Shown here piece after piece: positions 51,410-62,188 of a stretch of DNA of 64,000 nucleotides. How positions within the stretch are numbered: position 1 is the first letter of the stretch; the number at the start of each line of letters is the position of its first letter. This stretch comes from Naumannella halotolerans (GTDB lineage Bacteria; Actinomycetota; Actinomycetes; Propionibacteriales; Propionibacteriaceae): positions 62,001 to 126,000 of the forward strand of contig NZ_SOAW01000001.1 in the NCBI RefSeq assembly GCF_004364645.1, read 5' to 3'. The position numbers were made by a program, and so were the translations under genes. The notes under the pieces are model-generated. The model was given only the letters and a program-made list of their open reading frames with translations, made no database searches and had not been told where the DNA came from.

Positions 51410-52978
51410 TCAGCCGGAGTGTGCACGACCCAACTCCAGGCGTACCCAGTCGGTCACCTCGACTCCGGTGCCCCGGAAGTGGTCGGCGATCCGGAGCCCG
51501 AGTTCGCTGACCGAGGGCTGTTCCAGCAACACGGTCTGCTGCAGGTAGCGAACCACTGCCGAGTCCAGTCGGCGCTGCGGCACGTCGATGCCGCCGAGGT
51601 CCGTCTCGGCCCGCCTGCGTACCCGGTCGGTGGTCTCGGTCGGCACCTCGGCCGCGGTCGTCCACCGCGGGTCGGCTTCGGCCACCTGCCGTGCGGTGAT
51701 CATCGCCAGGACGTCACGGCGTTCCGGCGTACCACCGGTCACCGACGCCAGGGCGGCCACCCGATGGGTCGGACCGGGACCGAGCAGATGAGTTGCGGTG
51801 TGCCCGGGCAGTCGCAGCACCCGGCCGAGTCGGACCGGTTCGCCGGCGGCCTCGGCCAGGTCGGCGATCGCCGTGCGAACCGGCCGGCCGCCGACCTCGC
51901 CGGCGAGCAGCATTTCGGGATCGATCTCTCCCCGGGAGTCCGGCGTACCGTCGCCGGCCAGCGCCGCGAGTTGTCCGGCGAGGCCGACGAACGCCTGTGA
52001 GGTCGCTGTCAGGTCGCTGGTCGTCAGCAGTTCCACCAGCACCCCCGGGCCGGCGGCGATCGTCCCGTGTGCCAGTGGCGCGACCTCGACCGGGCGCAGC
52101 GATCCCAGTGCAGCGACTCGGTCTCCGTGATGATTCCGCATCGCCGTCCTGGCCTGCAGCCGGGTGGCTCCGGTCCGTTCGGTCAGATAGGTCAGGTCGT
52201 CGATCTGCTCACCGCGTTTGTCCAGCAGTCGCCGGGCGAGGTCGGCGAGCAGCGCATCGCTTGCCCCGCTCATGGTCTGCAGCGCCCGTTCGGCCCAGGT
52301 CGACGGCAGCCGGCCCAAGGCGTTCAGGGCAGCGAAACGTACCTCGGCGTCGGCCTGATCGTCCTCAGCCGCCTCGGCCAGGGCCAGGGTCGCCGGATCG
52401 GCTGCCGGCGTGCCCAGATAGGCCAAGGTGTCGGCGGCGTGGACCCGCGACGCGACCGCTCCCGGGGAACGTACCGCCACCGCAAGCGCATCCACACCAG
52501 CGCGCCCCAATGCGCTGAACGCACTCGACATGGTGTTGCGCAACTCCTCCTCGCCCCGGCCCAGGGCGCCGATCAGCACCGGGATCACCGCTGGATTCCG
52601 GGTCTGCCCGGCAGCCCAGCACGCCCGCGCGGCCACCAACGGGTGTGCGTCGGCGACCAGTTCCACCACGAACTCGGCATCGGTGGCGCGGCCCCATTTC
52701 GAGAGCACGTGCAGGGCCTGCATCCGGGCCAGCCAATGCTCACTGCGCAAGGCGTCATGAAGGTACGGCGTGGCCTCCTCGGGCATCCGCCCGAGGGCCC
52801 AGGTGAGGGTCTCCCGGATCGCGAACTCCGGCTCGGTGCCCATGGCCTGTACGAGCGCTGCGGCGACCTCGTCGCCGGGGGACTCGGCCAGTTCCAATAC
52901 CGCCTGGATGCGGACGTCGGGGTCGAGGTCTTCGATCATCGAGCGCTGCAGGGCGCTCGGCGCAGTGGTGGTGGACAT
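51410..52978 (-). CDS. HEAT-repeat protein with UBA/EF-Ts-N-like segment, partner of MerR-HEAT
   Basis: A 522-residue soluble protein. Residues about 15-265 form HEAT repeats (DPDVRIQAVLELAESPGDEV, IRETLTWALGRMPEEATPYL, HPLVAARACWAAGQTRNPAV). A stretch near residues 285-320 (DDLTYLTERTGATRLQARTA) resembles the small UBA-like helix bundle of EF-Ts, and the rest is not recognised. RETLTWALGRMPEEATPYLH aligns with REVLSWALAQHPERALPELV of the adjacent MerR-HEAT protein, indicating shared origin of the repeat blocks. The stop codons of the two genes are adjacent. Function unknown; a regulator/partner relation is inferred. Confidence 0.65.
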   Translation of the reverse strand: MSTTTAPSALQRSMIEDLDPDVRIQAVLELAESPGDEVAAALVQAMGTEPEFAIRETLTWALGRMPEEATPYLHDALRSEHWLARMQALHVLSKWGRATDAEFVVELVADAHPLVAARACWAAGQTRNPAVIPVLIGALGRGEEELRNTMSSAFSALGRAGVDALAVAVRSPGAVASRVHAADTLAYLGTPAADPATLALAEAAEDDQADAEVRFAALNALGRLPSTWAERALQTMSGASDALLADLARRLLDKRGEQIDDLTYLTERTGATRLQARTAMRNHHGDRVAALGSLRPVEVAPLAHGTIAAGPGVLVELLTTSDLTATSQAFVGLAGQLAALAGDGTPDSRGEIDPEMLLAGEVGGRPVRTAIADLAEAAGEPVRLGRVLRLPGHTATHLLGPGPTHRVAALASVTGGTPERRDVLAMITARQVAEADPRWTTAAEVPTETTDRVRRRAETDLGGIDVPQRRLDSAVVRYLQQTVLLEQPSVSELGLRIADHFRGTGVEVTDWVRLELGRAHSG

Positions 52979-53028
52979 GGCTCAAGGCTCGACCCTCACG
53001 CTGCGAGAGGTTCAAATCGGGACCCGGA

Positions 53029-53463
53029 TCAGTCCCGTTCCCAGAGCTTCTCCTCGATTCTTCCGAGCAGGGCCACCGTGGTGGACAGCTCGGCATCGTC
53101 GGCGATCAGCGACAACAACAGTGCCGAGCGTTCGGCGCGTACCCGCTCGATCGTGTCCCGCGCGCGGTCGGTGAGTGACACCTCGATCACCCGGCGATCC
53201 TGTTCGGACCGGGTCCGCCGGACCAGGCCGAGTTCGGTCAGGGCACGCAGGGCGGCGCTGGTGTTGCTGCTCTTCAGCCCCAGTTGCCGTCCGAGCTCGG
53301 AGGGGCTGATCGCGTCGCGTTGGTCGATGTGGCGCAGCACCAGCACCTCCAACGGGCTCAGCGAGACGATCTCCGGATCGGTGAAGGGCAGATCGGCGAT
53401 CCGCCGGGCAAGACTGACGATCAGCGCCGCCAGATCGGCAGCCTGTTCCTGGCGTTCATCCAC
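53029..53463 (-). CDS. MarR-family regulator divergent from the MFS exporter
   Basis: A 144-residue winged-helix protein: LSPLEVLVLRHIDQRDAISP, SELGRQLGLKSSNTSAALRAL (recognition helix) and VRRTRSEQDRRVIEVSLTD (wing). GTG at 53463 has GGAGG seven bases upstream. It shares a 73-base divergent region containing a CATAGCTATG double palindrome with the MFS gene, so it most likely represses the exporter and itself until a substrate binds. Confidence 0.87.
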   Translation of the reverse strand: MDERQEQAADLAALIVSLARRIADLPFTDPEIVSLSPLEVLVLRHIDQRDAISPSELGRQLGLKSSNTSAALRALTELGLVRRTRSEQDRRVIEVSLTDRARDTIERVRAERSALLLSLIADDAELSTTVALLGRIEEKLWERD

Positions 53464-53490
53464 GGTGACTCCTCCCGGTTGCTATCGTCT

Positions 53491-53514
53491 CATAGCTATG
53501 TAAACATAGCTATG
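53491..53514. promoter_or_regulatory. MarR operator between marR and the MFS exporter gene
   Basis: CATAGCTATG-TAAA-CATAGCTATG: two identical 10-bp palindromes 4 bases apart, in a divergent regulator/exporter region. This AT-rich block stands out in the high-GC context and fits two MarR half-operators. Confidence 0.75.
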
Positions 53515-53536
53515 ACTTCATAGGAAAGCAGGTAGG

Positions 53537-54784
53537 ATGAGCACACCAGACACAGCGACAGCGACGAAGGAGTCGACCACCCTCGGGGCCAGATGGCTGA
53601 TACCACTGGCCCTGTTGACTGCGCTCGCACCGTTCGGCACCGACCTGTATCTGGCGGCATTCCCGACCATGGTCGACGACCTGTCCACCACCGAGTCGGG
53701 TATCCAGTTGTCATTGACCTCGTTCCTCATCGGCGCCGGTGTGGGGCAGCTGATCTTCGGACCGATCTCGGACCGCATCGGCCGGATGCGCCCGCTGGTG
53801 ATCGGCCTGGTGATCGCCGTCGCGGCAGGCGTCGCCGTGGCGCTCGCGCCGACCATCACGGTGCTGGTGATCGCCCGCCTGGTACAGGGAATCTGTTCGG
53901 CTGCAGGCATGGTGATCGGCCGGGCGATGATCTCCGACCTGGCCGTCGGTGATGCCGCTGCCCGCGCGCTCAGCCTGTTGATGCTGGTCGGCGGCGTGGC
54001 CCCGGTGATCGCGCCCCTGCTCGGCAGTCTGCTGGTCGAGCCGCTCGGCTGGCGGGGCCTGATGTGGATCGTCGCCGCCCTCTGCCTGGTCGCCCTGATC
54101 GGCACCACACAACTGCGCGAGACCCTGCCGGCCGAACGCCGCGGGGGCGCCGCGACACCCTTCCATCCCTCGATGCTGTGGTCGCGGTCCTATGTCGGCA
54201 ACACCCTCGGGTTCGCCTTCGGCTTCGCCACCATGATGGCCTACATCTCGGCCTCCTCCTTCCTCTACCAGGACCTGATGGGCCTCAGTACCTGGCAGTA
54301 CGGTCTCGCCTTCGGCATCAATGCGCTCGGCCTGATGCTCAGCAGCGGGATCTCCGCCCGGCTGGCCGACTCGGTGGGCCCGCGCCGACTCGCCCGGATC
54401 GGGCTGTCGGTGAACGCAACCGCCATCGTGGCCATCACCGCGATCGCCCTGAGTGGCCTCGATCCGCTGTGGCTGGTGGTGCCGATCTTCTTCGCCGTCG
54501 CACCCCTCGGTCTGGTCTTCGGCAATGTCACCGCCCTGGCCCTGAGCACGGTACGGGAGGCCTCCGGCACCGGATCGGCACTGCTCGGTGCACTGCAGTT
54601 CGGCCTCGCCGGCCTGGTCGCTCCGCTGGTCAGTCTCGGCGGGGAGGGCACTGCACTGCCGATGGCGCTGACGATGCTGGTGGCGACGGTGATCGCGAAC
54701 CTCGCGTTCACGCTCGGCAATCGGCGACCCGCGGGAGTCGACCGGAGCGAACCGGCGGAAAAGGACCCTTCGTCGACGCGCTAG
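53537..54784 (+). CDS. Bcr/CflA-type MFS drug exporter
   Basis: A 415-residue protein with twelve predicted transmembrane helices. LAPFGTDLYLAAFPTMVDDL in TM1 and GQLIFGPISDRIGRMRPL (the MFS loop 2-3 motif) are diagnostic, and VQGICSAAGMVIGRAMISDL in TM4-5 matches the drug:proton antiporter group Bcr/CflA. A divergent MarR regulator and an operator lie directly upstream, supporting inducible efflux. The substrate cannot be told. GCAGGTAGG precedes the ATG. Its stop codon contains the first base of the mfd -10 box. Confidence 0.87.
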   Translation: MSTPDTATATKESTTLGARWLIPLALLTALAPFGTDLYLAAFPTMVDDLSTTESGIQLSLTSFLIGAGVGQLIFGPISDRIGRMRPLVIGLVIAVAAGVAVALAPTITVLVIARLVQGICSAAGMVIGRAMISDLAVGDAAARALSLLMLVGGVAPVIAPLLGSLLVEPLGWRGLMWIVAALCLVALIGTTQLRETLPAERRGGAATPFHPSMLWSRSYVGNTLGFAFGFATMMAYISASSFLYQDLMGLSTWQYGLAFGINALGLMLSSGISARLADSVGPRRLARIGLSVNATAIVAITAIALSGLDPLWLVVPIFFAVAPLGLVFGNVTALALSTVREASGTGSALLGALQFGLAGLVAPLVSLGGEGTALPMALTMLVATVIANLAFTLGNRRPAGVDRSEPAEKDPSSTR

Positions 54785-54787
54785 TGT
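54782..54787 (+). promoter_or_regulatory. Leaderless-type -10 box of mfd
   Basis: TAGTGT, seven bases before GTG at 54795. It overlaps the stop codon of the MFS gene. Confidence 0.6.
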
Positions 54788-54794
54788 GGATCGG

Positions 54795-57700
54795 GTGAGC
54801 CTGTCTGCTCTCGTCTCCCGGATCGCGTCCGACCCCGTCCTCTCCGAGGTGGTCGATGACGCCCGTCGGCGTACCGTCAATGCCTTCGACCTGACCGGCC
54901 CGCCGGCGCTGCGCCCGTTCGTCGTGGCGGCCCTGGCGCAGGTGGCGCCGGTGCTGCTGGTCACCTCGACCTACCGTGAGGCGGAGAACGTCACCGCCGT
55001 TCTCGGCAGCATCCTCGACCCCGACGATGTCGCCTACTACCCGGCCTGGGAAACCCTGCCGCATGAGCGGCTGAGCCCCCGCTCGGACACCGTCGGACGG
55101 CGGTTGTCGGTGCTGCGCCGGTTCGCCGGTACCGATGAACAACCGCCGCCGAAGGTGGTCATCGCCCCCGTCCGCTCGCTGCTGCAACCGCAGGTCAAGG
55201 GTCTGGGACAGATGCGGCCGGTCCGGGTCGAGGCCGGATCCGAACACGACCCCGAGGAACTGGCCCGCGATCTGGTCGCCGCCGCCTACACCCGGGTCGA
55301 CCTGGTCGAACGTCGCGGTGAGTTCACCGTCCGCGGCGGCATCCTGGACGTCTTCTCGCCCACCTCCGAGCATCCGGTCCGGATCGACTTCTTCGGTGAC
55401 ACCGTGGAGGAGATCCGCTCCTTCACCGTTGCCGATCAGCGCTCCTTCGGCGAGCCGCTGGCCGAGTTCACCGCCTCTCCGTGCCGGGAGATGTTGATCA
55501 CCGAACAGGTACGCGAACGCGCCCTGGCCCTGCTCGATGATCATCCCGAGTTGTCGGAGATGCTGGAGAAGATCGCGCTCGGTACCGCCGTCGAGGGCAT
55601 GGAGTCGCTGGCCCCGGCCCTGGTCGAGGGCGGCATGGAGCTGATGATCGACGCCCTGCCCGATGACACCATCGTGCTGATCGCCGACCCGGAGCTGATC
55701 CGTGGACGGGCCGCCGATCTGGTGACCATGAGTCAGGAGTTCCTGGCCAGTTCCTGGCAGGCTGCCGCGGCCGGGGGGAAGACCCCGATCGACCTGGCCG
55801 CCTCGGCCTACCGGGATCTGGCGCAGGTACGCGCCGAGGCCCTGGACCGCGGTCTGCTCTGGTGGACGCTGAGCCCGTTCTCCGCCGGCCCGGGCGCCGA
55901 TGAGGTGATCCGTACCGATGACGGCGAGGTGGTCGACCTGTCCACCGGGCCGATGACCGGTGTGGACTCCCGTACCCTCGCTGCGCGAGCCGTCGACTCC
56001 TGGCGCGGCAACGTCGATGCCGCGATCGGTGACATCCGGCGCGCGCTGACCGCCGGCTGGCAGGTCGTCCTGGCGGCCGAGGGGACAGGTCTCGGCAAGC
56101 GCATGGTGCAGTTGCTCGGCGAGCACGAGATTCCGGCCAGGTTGGCCGATCACGAGGGTGACCTGCACGACGACGTGGTCAATGTGATCATCGCCGACCT
56201 GGCCCAGGGCTTCGTCGCCGAGGGCATCAACCTGGCCGTCTTCACCGCTGCCGATCTGTCCGGTCAGCGCACCGCCGACAAGTCGCAGCGCAAGATGCCG
56301 GCCCGGCGGAAGAACCAGATCGATCCGCTGCAACTGAGCACCGGTGACTCGGTGGTGCACGAGCAGCACGGGGTCGGTCGCTACATCGAGATGGTGCAGC
56401 GCACGATCGGTGATGCGACCCGCGAGTACCTGGTGATCGAGTACGCGCCGTCGAAGCGGGGGCAACCGGGTGACCGATTGTTCGTCCCGATGGACCAGTT
56501 GGACCAGGTCACCCGCTACGTCGGCGGGGAGAACCCGACCCTGGACAAGATGGGCGGCGCGGACTGGGCCAAGCGGAAGGGCCGTGCCCGCAAGGCGGTA
56601 CGCCAGATCGCCGCCGAGTTGATCAAGCTCTACGCCGCGCGACAGGCCTCCCGCGGACATGCCTTCGGCCCGGACACGACCTGGCAGCGCGAGCTCGAGG
56701 ATGCCTTCAACTACGTGGAGACACCCGATCAGCTGGCCGCCATCACCGAGGTCAAACAGGACATGGAACAGATCGTGCCGATGGACCGGCTGATCTGCGG
56801 TGACGTCGGGTACGGCAAGACCGAGATCGCGGTCCGGGCCGCATTCAAGGCGGTGCAGGACGGCAAGCAGGTGGCGGTGCTCGTACCCACGACGCTGCTG
56901 GTGCAGCAGCACTACGCGACCTTCGCCGATCGCTACGCCGGATTCCCGGTGAGAGTGGCCGGGTTGAGCCGATTCCAGACCGAGGCGGAGGCGAAGAAGG
57001 TGCGCGAGGGGGTCGCCGACGGCAGCGTCGACGTCGTCGTCGGTACCCATCGGCTGCTCAGCGGTGAGGTCGAGTTCAAGGACCTCGGCTTGGTGATCAT
57101 CGACGAGGAACAGCGTTTCGGCGTCGAGCACAAGGAGGCGTTGAAACGCCTGCGGATGGACGTCGATGTGCTGGCGATGTCGGCCACCCCGATCCCGCGC
57201 ACCCTGGAGATGGCGATCACCGGTATCCGGGAGATGTCGACCATCGCCACCCCGCCGGAGGAGCGGCACCCGGTACTGACCTTCGCCGGACCCTACGAGG
57301 AGGCGCAGGTCGCCGCGGCGATCCGGCGCGAGCTGATGCGGGAGGGGCAGGTCTTCTTCATCCACAACCGGGTGCAGTCGATCGAGAAGACGGCGAAGAA
57401 GATCGCCGAGCTCGTACCCGAGGCGAAGGTGGTCACCGCCCACGGCCAGATGGGGGAGGCCAAACTCGAACAGGTGATGGTCGACTTCTGGGAACGTCGC
57501 GCCGATGTGCTGGTCTGCACCACCATCGTCGAAGCTGGGTTGGACATCTCCACCGCGAACACCTTGATCATCGAACGGGCCGACCTGCTCGGGCTCTCGC
57601 AGCTGCACCAGCTGCGTGGCCGGGTGGGCCGCGGTCGGGAGCGGGGCTATGCCTACTTCCTCTACCCGCCGGACCGTTCGCTGACCGAGACCGCCCATGA

Positions 57701-58376
57701 TCGACTGGCGACCATGACCGCCCATTCCGATCTTGGTGCGGGAATGCAGATCGCGATGAAGGACCTGGAGATCCGGGGCGCCGGAAACCTCTTGGGCGGC
57801 GAACAGTCCGGGCACATCGCCGATGTCGGTTTCGACCTCTACATCCGGTTGGTCGGCGAAGCCGTCGCCGACTTCCGTGGCGAGGGCGGCGAACCCGAGC
57901 CGGAGGTACGGATCGAGCTGCCGGTCGACGCCCACCTGCCGGAGGACTACATCGAGACCGAGCGGCTGCGCCTGGAGATGTACAAACGGTTGGCCGAGAC
58001 TCGTACCCCCGACGACCTGAGCGCGGTGGTGGCCGAGATGACCGACCGCTACGGAGAGCCGACCGGTCCGGTGCTGACCCTGATCGACGTCGCCCGGTTC
58101 CGGCTCGCGGCCCGGGCTGCCGGACTGCGTGAAGTCGTCGCCCAGGGCAACTTCATCCGCTTCGGACCGGCCGAGCTGCCCGATTCGCGTCGGATGCGGC
58201 TGAAGCGGTTGCACCCGCGCGCGGTGCTGAAGGAACAGACCAAGATGGTGCTGATCCCGCGGCCCCGGGCCGAGCGGGTCGGTGGCAAACCGCCCACCGA
58301 TGTGGAGCTGCTGCAGTGGGCGAGCAAGGTGGTCGAGGACATCTTCGCGCCCGTGCTGGCCCCGGCTGCCGGCTGA
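54795..58376 (+). CDS. mfd: Transcription-repair coupling factor
   Basis: A 1193-residue SF2 translocase that removes RNA polymerase stalled at DNA lesions and recruits UvrA. The N-terminal UvrB-like module (YYPAWETLPHERLSPRSDTV) is followed by the RNA polymerase interaction domain (GDSVVHEQHGVGRYIEM) and the helicase core with Walker A CGDVGYGKTE near residue 670, DEEQ box (LGLVIIDEEQRFG), ATPIPRTLEMAITGIREMST, GLDISTANTLI and RGRVGRGRERGYAYFL. The C-terminal TRCF domain ends near residue 1150. GTG at 54795 is supported by the TAGTGT box seven bases upstream; another GTG at 54786 is in frame. Confidence 0.94.
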   Translation: MSLSALVSRIASDPVLSEVVDDARRRTVNAFDLTGPPALRPFVVAALAQVAPVLLVTSTYREAENVTAVLGSILDPDDVAYYPAWETLPHERLSPRSDTVGRRLSVLRRFAGTDEQPPPKVVIAPVRSLLQPQVKGLGQMRPVRVEAGSEHDPEELARDLVAAAYTRVDLVERRGEFTVRGGILDVFSPTSEHPVRIDFFGDTVEEIRSFTVADQRSFGEPLAEFTASPCREMLITEQVRERALALLDDHPELSEMLEKIALGTAVEGMESLAPALVEGGMELMIDALPDDTIVLIADPELIRGRAADLVTMSQEFLASSWQAAAAGGKTPIDLAASAYRDLAQVRAEALDRGLLWWTLSPFSAGPGADEVIRTDDGEVVDLSTGPMTGVDSRTLAARAVDSWRGNVDAAIGDIRRALTAGWQVVLAAEGTGLGKRMVQLLGEHEIPARLADHEGDLHDDVVNVIIADLAQGFVAEGINLAVFTAADLSGQRTADKSQRKMPARRKNQIDPLQLSTGDSVVHEQHGVGRYIEMVQRTIGDATREYLVIEYAPSKRGQPGDRLFVPMDQLDQVTRYVGGENPTLDKMGGADWAKRKGRARKAVRQIAAELIKLYAARQASRGHAFGPDTTWQRELEDAFNYVETPDQLAAITEVKQDMEQIVPMDRLICGDVGYGKTEIAVRAAFKAVQDGKQVAVLVPTTLLVQQHYATFADRYAGFPVRVAGLSRFQTEAEAKKVREGVADGSVDVVVGTHRLLSGEVEFKDLGLVIIDEEQRFGVEHKEALKRLRMDVDVLAMSATPIPRTLEMAITGIREMSTIATPPEERHPVLTFAGPYEEAQVAAAIRRELMREGQVFFIHNRVQSIEKTAKKIAELVPEAKVVTAHGQMGEAKLEQVMVDFWERRADVLVCTTIVEAGLDISTANTLIIERADLLGLSQLHQLRGRVGRGRERGYAYFLYPPDRSLTETAHDRLATMTAHSDLGAGMQIAMKDLEIRGAGNLLGGEQSGHIADVGFDLYIRLVGEAVADFRGEGGEPEPEVRIELPVDAHLPEDYIETERLRLEMYKRLAETRTPDDLSAVVAEMTDRYGEPTGPVLTLIDVARFRLAARAAGLREVVAQGNFIRFGPAELPDSRRMRLKRLHPRAVLKEQTKMVLIPRPRAERVGGKPPTDVELLQWASKVVEDIFAPVLAPAAG

Positions 58377-58412
58377 TCCGGGCCGGTGCATCGCCCGTCG
58401 TGGAGGACGTGC

Positions 58413-58994
58413 TCAGACCCATTCCCGCAGTTGCCGGGCGAGCTCCGGAGCGGCCAGGTTTCCGTTCACCGATCCCTCGCTGGTGGCCGCTAGCTCACCG
58501 CCCAGCGGAAGGTCGTTGAGCTGGGTCCTGCGGCAGCCGAAGTCCTCCACGATCACCGCCGTCTGCTGCTGGCCGTCGTCGACCACCAAAACGTACAACG
58601 GTCCGGCGTCCGCGGTGCAGGGGGTTCCGGGCGACAAGGGGACCGCGGAACCGATCAGCTCGTCCACCCGACCGAGCTCGGCCGCAGGCAGCGTCTCCGC
58701 CTGCCCGTCGAGTTGCCAGAAGAACCCGTCCTCACTGCTCGACATCGGCAGCGAATAGTGACAGACCCAGGCCGCAGTCGAGGGCCGCAGCGCGGGTGAG
58801 ACGGGCGCCGCCGGGATCGTCCCGTCCGAATTGGTCGGCATCAGGTCGGGGACCTTCGGCGGACAGAGCTCGTCGGGGGCGAGCCTCGCAGCCGGCGTCG
58901 CCGGGGCAGGGTTGCGCCCGCCCGCCGCGCAGGCCGAGGTGGCCAACAGCAGGCTCACCAGTGCGAGCTGGACGGGGATCAGCCGGCGGAGCAT
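58413..58994 (-). CDS. Putative lipoprotein
   Basis: A 193-residue secreted protein with a lipoprotein signal peptide: MLRRLIPVQLALVSLLLATS then A-Cys22 as the lipobox Cys. The mature part has four further cysteines, likely two disulphides. No family is recognised. ATG at 58994 is six bases after TAGACT on the minus strand (59006-59001), so expression is probably leaderless. It lies between mfd and mazG on the opposite strand. Confidence 0.7.
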   Translation of the reverse strand: MLRRLIPVQLALVSLLLATSACAAGGRNPAPATPAARLAPDELCPPKVPDLMPTNSDGTIPAAPVSPALRPSTAAWVCHYSLPMSSSEDGFFWQLDGQAETLPAAELGRVDELIGSAVPLSPGTPCTADAGPLYVLVVDDGQQQTAVIVEDFGCRRTQLNDLPLGGELAATSEGSVNGNLAAPELARQLREWV

Positions 58995-59156
58995 CGGGCC
59001 AGTCTAGATTCCCCGGGCCTCAACCCCGCCTACGGCACCTGGGATCCGCTTACCCATGCCGTGACACCGGGAGGATCGCTGTCCACCCCGTACCGGTCCT
59101 GATTCGAGGTTCCGCACCGACGTTTCCCCTCACGGCGTGAGCTTCACAGCACCTGC

Positions 59157-59185
59157 CCCGCACGACACAAGCCCGCACGACACAA
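59157..59185 (+). repeat. Two 14-bp direct repeats over the mazG promoter
   Basis: CCCGCACGACACAA occurs at 59157-59170 and again at 59172-59185, one base apart. The second copy contributes five bases of the CACAAT -10-like box (59181-59186) that precedes the mazG GTG by six bases. Direct repeats at this position could bind a regulator. Confidence 0.6.
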
Positions 59186-59192
59186 TGGCGCT

Positions 59193-61227
<2,035 letters not shown>

Positions 61228-61234
61228 GACAACA

Positions 61235-61250
61235 GGCTGCCCGGGCAGCC
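61235..61250 (+). terminator. Palindrome after eno
   Basis: GGCTGCCCGGGCAGCC is self-complementary over 16 bases. It precedes a much stronger hairpin and may be part of a tandem terminator. Confidence 0.4.
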
Positions 61251-61256
61251 CAGAGG

Positions 61257-61288
61257 AGGACTCCGCGCACCTCGGTGCGCGGAGTCCT
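61257..61288 (+). terminator. Strong terminator hairpin after eno
   Basis: AGGACTCCGCGCAC (61257-61270) pairs perfectly with GTGCGCGGAGTCCT (61275-61288) around a CTCG tetraloop: a 14-bp stem, followed by TCGTGT. The best terminator in the window. Confidence 0.85.
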
Positions 61289-61310
61289 TCGTGTCTGGGG
61301 ACGCTCGGAT

Positions 61311-61431
61311 GGATTTCGACGGCCCCGGCTTGTCGCCGGGGATTTCGACGGCTGGGCCTCGTTGCGGGTACGGCGGACCGCGCCGTACCGCGATATCGGG
61401 CCGGCTCGCTGGTGGCGGGCCGTCGAAATCC
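61311..61431. repeat. Inverted-repeat-bounded structured element between eno and ftsB
   Basis: GGATTTCGACGGCCC (61311-61325) and its exact complement GGGCCGTCGAAATCC (61417-61431) bound a 121-base segment. A second direct copy of GGATTTCGACGGC lies at 61340-61352. Two internal hairpins are present: CCCCGGC-TTGTC-GCCGGGG (61323-61341) and GGTACGGCG-GACCG-CGCCGTACC (61367-61389). It resembles a REP/MITE-like element or a structured RNA; no coding frame is supported. Confidence 0.6.
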
Positions 61432-61501
61432 CGATCTCGTCGAGGAGAGCCGGCGTGCTCGGCGCGGGAATTCGAGCCTGAGCCGTCGACATGGTGAACT
61501 G

Positions 61502-62188
61502 GTGGGCGTGGCACAGGCGACGAAATCGCGGCCGGCCGGCCGCCCGGTGAGCTCGGGGCCGACACGAACCCGTGTCGGCCGGCGTGGCACGTCGTCCACC
61601 TCCACCCGGCCGGGTGCGCGGGGGGCCGCTGCCACGCCGCCGGCGAAGTCGCCGCAGAAGCAGAAGCGGGCGGCCTGGCTCACCCTGCCCGGTGGTGTCG
61701 GGGTCACCCGGCGGGCGATCGCCCTGGTGATGGTCGTGTTGATGTTGGGCATCTCCTATGCCAACAGCGTGCGGATCTACCTGAACCAGGACGCCGAGAT
61801 CGCCGCGCTGCAGCAGGAGGCCGAGCAGCGCCAGCTCGCCATCGACGACCTCAACTACGAGCTGAGTCGGTGGCAGGACGAGAATTACGTCCGGGCGATG
61901 GCTCGGGACCGGCTCGGTTGGGTGGTACCCGGGGAGGTGGGGTTCCGGGTGATCGACGCCGAGGGCAATCCGATCGGGTCCAGCCTCGACCGGCAGGCAC
62001 AGGTTCCGGCGGCCGAGGCCGAACCGAAGGTTCCCTGGTGGAGCAGGCTGGAGAACGGCATCGCCGCCGCCGACCGTCCCGTCGAGGCCGAACCGGAGCC
62101 GTCGGCCGATCCGGCGGACGAGGAACCGTTGACCGCCGACGGGGAGGCGCCCAAAGAGGTGGTCGAGCCGGCCGAGGGGACCGGATGA
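61502..62188 (+). CDS. ftsB: FtsB/DivIC-family septum formation initiator
   Basis: A 228-residue division protein. A long basic, Pro/Thr-rich cytoplasmic N-terminus (about 80 residues), one transmembrane helix (RRAIALVMVVLMLGISYANS), a coiled coil (DAEIAALQQEAEQRQLAIDD) and the DivIC signature DENYVRAMARDRLGWVVPGE. An acidic Pro-rich tail follows. It should work with FtsQ and FtsL at the septum. GTG at 61502 lies six bases after CATGGT; GTG at 61508 is an alternative. ATGA overlap with the next gene marks the ftsB-DUF501-ppx operon. Confidence 0.85.
   Translation: MGVAQATKSRPAGRPVSSGPTRTRVGRRGTSSTSTRPGARGAAATPPAKSPQKQKRAAWLTLPGGVGVTRRAIALVMVVLMLGISYANSVRIYLNQDAEIAALQQEAEQRQLAIDDLNYELSRWQDENYVRAMARDRLGWVVPGEVGFRVIDAEGNPIGSSLDRQAQVPAAEAEPKVPWWSRLENGIAAADRPVEAEPEPSADPADEEPLTADGEAPKEVVEPAEGTG

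Noticed and set aside
54708-58391. 1227-residue minus-strand open frame
   Set aside because: An antisense shadow of mfd with His/Arg-rich, featureless sequence.
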